A stretch of 64,000 bases of DNA, from positions 497,824 through 561,823 of the forward strand of contig NZ_QVEX01000001.1 in the NCBI RefSeq assembly GCF_003434055.1, read 5' to 3'. The position numbers were made by a program, and so were the translations under genes. Positions within the stretch are counted from its first letter, which is position 1. Every line of letters starts with the position of its first letter. Origin of the DNA: Enterocloster aldenensis. Its GTDB lineage: Bacteria > Bacillota > Clostridia > Lachnospirales > Lachnospiraceae. Under the pieces are notes generated by a model that did no database searches, was not told where the DNA came from, and saw nothing but the letters and a program-made list of their open reading frames with translations. This document shows, piece after piece, positions 62,908 to 64,000 of this stretch.

Positions 62908-64000
62908 TTATTCACCTGCCTTTATCTGCTCGATTGCATCAAATTTACAAAGCTGCATGCACAGTCCGCAGCCGTTGCACATGGTTTCATCAATGGAAAT
63001 GGTCCCGTCCTCATTCTTAGTCAGCGCTGGACATCCTGGACGTAAGCATGCGCCGCACTTCTTACATTTATCAGACAGCGGCCTGCACTTGTTGGGGAAC
63101 TTGATGCCTTTTAACAGGGCGCAGGGCGCCTTTGTGATGATGACGGAAACAGCTTCCCTGGCCGCTTCGCGCTTAATGACCTCTTCCAGTTCCTTCTGGT
63201 CAAACGCATCTACCTCATAGACATGTTCAATGCCAAGGGACCTGCACAGCCCCATGATATTGATGGCCGGCACCACCTGGCCCTTTAAGGTCTTGCCGGT
63301 GGCTGCGTGGTCCTGATGCCCCGTCATGCCGGTGGTGGAGTTATCCAGGATGATGACAGTGCCGGTGGCCTGGTTATAGACCATGTTCATCAGCGAGTTG
63401 ATTCCCGTATGCATAAAGGTGGAATCGCCAATCACAGCCACCCAGCTGTGGATATAATCCTTACCCTTTGCCTTCTCCATGCCATGAAGGGTGCTGATGC
63501 TGGCGCCCATGCAGATGGTGGTATCAATGACGCTAAGCGGCGCCACTGCGCCCAATGTATAGCAGCCAATATCCCCGGCCGCGTGTATTTTCAGTTTGTT
63601 CAGCACGGTGTATACGCTTCTGTGGGGACATCCCGGACAGAGGATGGGAGGCCTTGCAGGAACCTGCGCCGCCGGGTCAACCTCCAGTGTCTGGCCCAGC
63701 ACGCGCTCACGGATCAGGTTTGCGCTGTACTCGCCCTGGACCGTGAATATTTCCTTGCCCACTGCCTTCTGGATTCCCCATGCCTTGACCTGTTCTTCCA
63801 CAACCGGCTCCAGTTCCTCGAATATGTAAAGCTTATCAACCTTGGAAGCAAACTCCTCAATCAGCTTTCTTGGAAGAGGATTCACAAGCCCCAGCTTTAA
63901 GACGGATGCCTCAGGCATTGCCTCTTTCACATAGTTGTAGGCAATCCCGCTGGTGATAAAACCCACGGACAGGTCGTTGTATTCCACCCGGTTGATGGGC
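62908..64000 (-). CDS. iorA: Indolepyruvate:ferredoxin oxidoreductase alpha subunit (partial)
   Basis: The C-terminal part only; the gene continues past the right edge of the window. Visible are the TPP-binding region (GDSTFMHTGINSLMN, ILDNSTTGMTGHQ), the CPGCPHR motif and a C-terminal pair of 4Fe-4S clusters (CKKCGACLRPGC; CNGCGLCMQLC). It is the catalytic subunit for 2-oxo-acids of aromatic amino acids. iorB follows directly. Confidence 0.92.
   Translation of the reverse strand, partial: PINRVEYNDLSVGFITSGIAYNYVKEAMPEASVLKLGLVNPLPRKLIEEFASKVDKLYIFEELEPVVEEQVKAWGIQKAVGKEIFTVQGEYSANLIRERVLGQTLEVDPAAQVPARPPILCPGCPHRSVYTVLNKLKIHAAGDIGCYTLGAVAPLSVIDTTICMGASISTLHGMEKAKGKDYIHSWVAVIGDSTFMHTGINSLMNMVYNQATGTVIILDNSTTGMTGHQDHAATGKTLKGQVVPAINIMGLCRSLGIEHVYEVDAFDQKELEEVIKREAAREAVSVIITKAPCALLKGIKFPNKCRPLSDKCKKCGACLRPGCPALTKNEDGTISIDETMCNGCGLCMQLCKFDAIEQIKAGE

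Overview
The window looks like a chromosomal segment of an anaerobic, spore-forming gut clostridium of the Lachnospiraceae, most like the Enterocloster (Clostridium bolteae/clostridioforme) group. This rests on the [FeFe] hydrogenases, the cotJABC spore-coat operon, indolepyruvate:ferredoxin oxidoreductase, the moderate GC of the core genes, and mobile elements of Clostridiales type. Species assignment is inference. No rRNA or tRNA gene or CRISPR array was seen.

Layout. (1) 1-5.3 kb is a decayed accessory region: a serine recombinase broken by an internal deletion and a frameshift, a few small genes, and a TPR/PIN-like gene interrupted by one in-frame UGA. (2) 5.3-10.6 kb holds two [FeFe]-hydrogenase units on the minus strand: a group-B-type catalytic hydrogenase, and a sensory hydrogenase (H-cluster + Fe-S + PAS) coupled to a SpoIIE/PP2C phosphatase and a [2Fe-2S] protein. 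Both units are preceded by almost the same 18-bp Rex-like site. (3) 10.8-13.6 kb is a NitT/TauT-type ABC importer with a 160-bp MITE-like element between the binding protein and permease genes. (4) 13.9-20.9 kb is a plus-strand operon: Asp/Glu/hydantoin racemase, a complete BMP-type ABC importer and a hydantoinase/dihydropyrimidinase-like amidohydrolase. It probably takes up and opens a cyclic ureide. (5) 20.9-26.1 kb is an Hsp70 (HscC-like) gene coupled to a giant J-domain/TPR partner whose HPD motif is replaced by NPE.

(6) 26.5-47.9 kb is a 21.4-kb Tn916/Tn5397-type integrative conjugative element (ICE) inserted inside cotJC. The two cotJC halves (26301-26511 and 47893-48299) rejoin in frame at a GA dinucleotide, as expected for a TndX-like large serine recombinase, and the ICE ends are imperfect inverted repeats. 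It carries orf23-orf13-type conjugation genes, an oriT, a TIR-domain gene between tcpD and two ardA genes, and, in the slot where Tn916 has tetM, a TetR/Ntn-amidohydrolase pair plus a DUF2268-protease/MerR pair. Between its orf8-like and integrase genes lies about 440 nt that appears to be a large, highly structured RNA.

(7) 48.3-49.5 kb is host sequence: cotJB, cotJA and a divergent Cys/Gly/Asn-repeat protein. (8) 49.5-59.8 kb is a second, degenerate serine-recombinase element of 10.3 kb. It sits in the loop of a host terminator, which reforms perfectly when the element is removed. Its recombinase and sigma factor each carry one nonsense codon and the relaxase gene is missing. Its cargo is a TetR-controlled heterodimeric ABC exporter and a caspase-like protease flanked by two 114-bp structured direct repeats. 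(9) 59.8-64 kb returns to core genes: thioesterase, ACT-domain protein, phenylacetate-CoA ligase and iorBA for aromatic 2-oxoacid metabolism. iorA runs off the right end.
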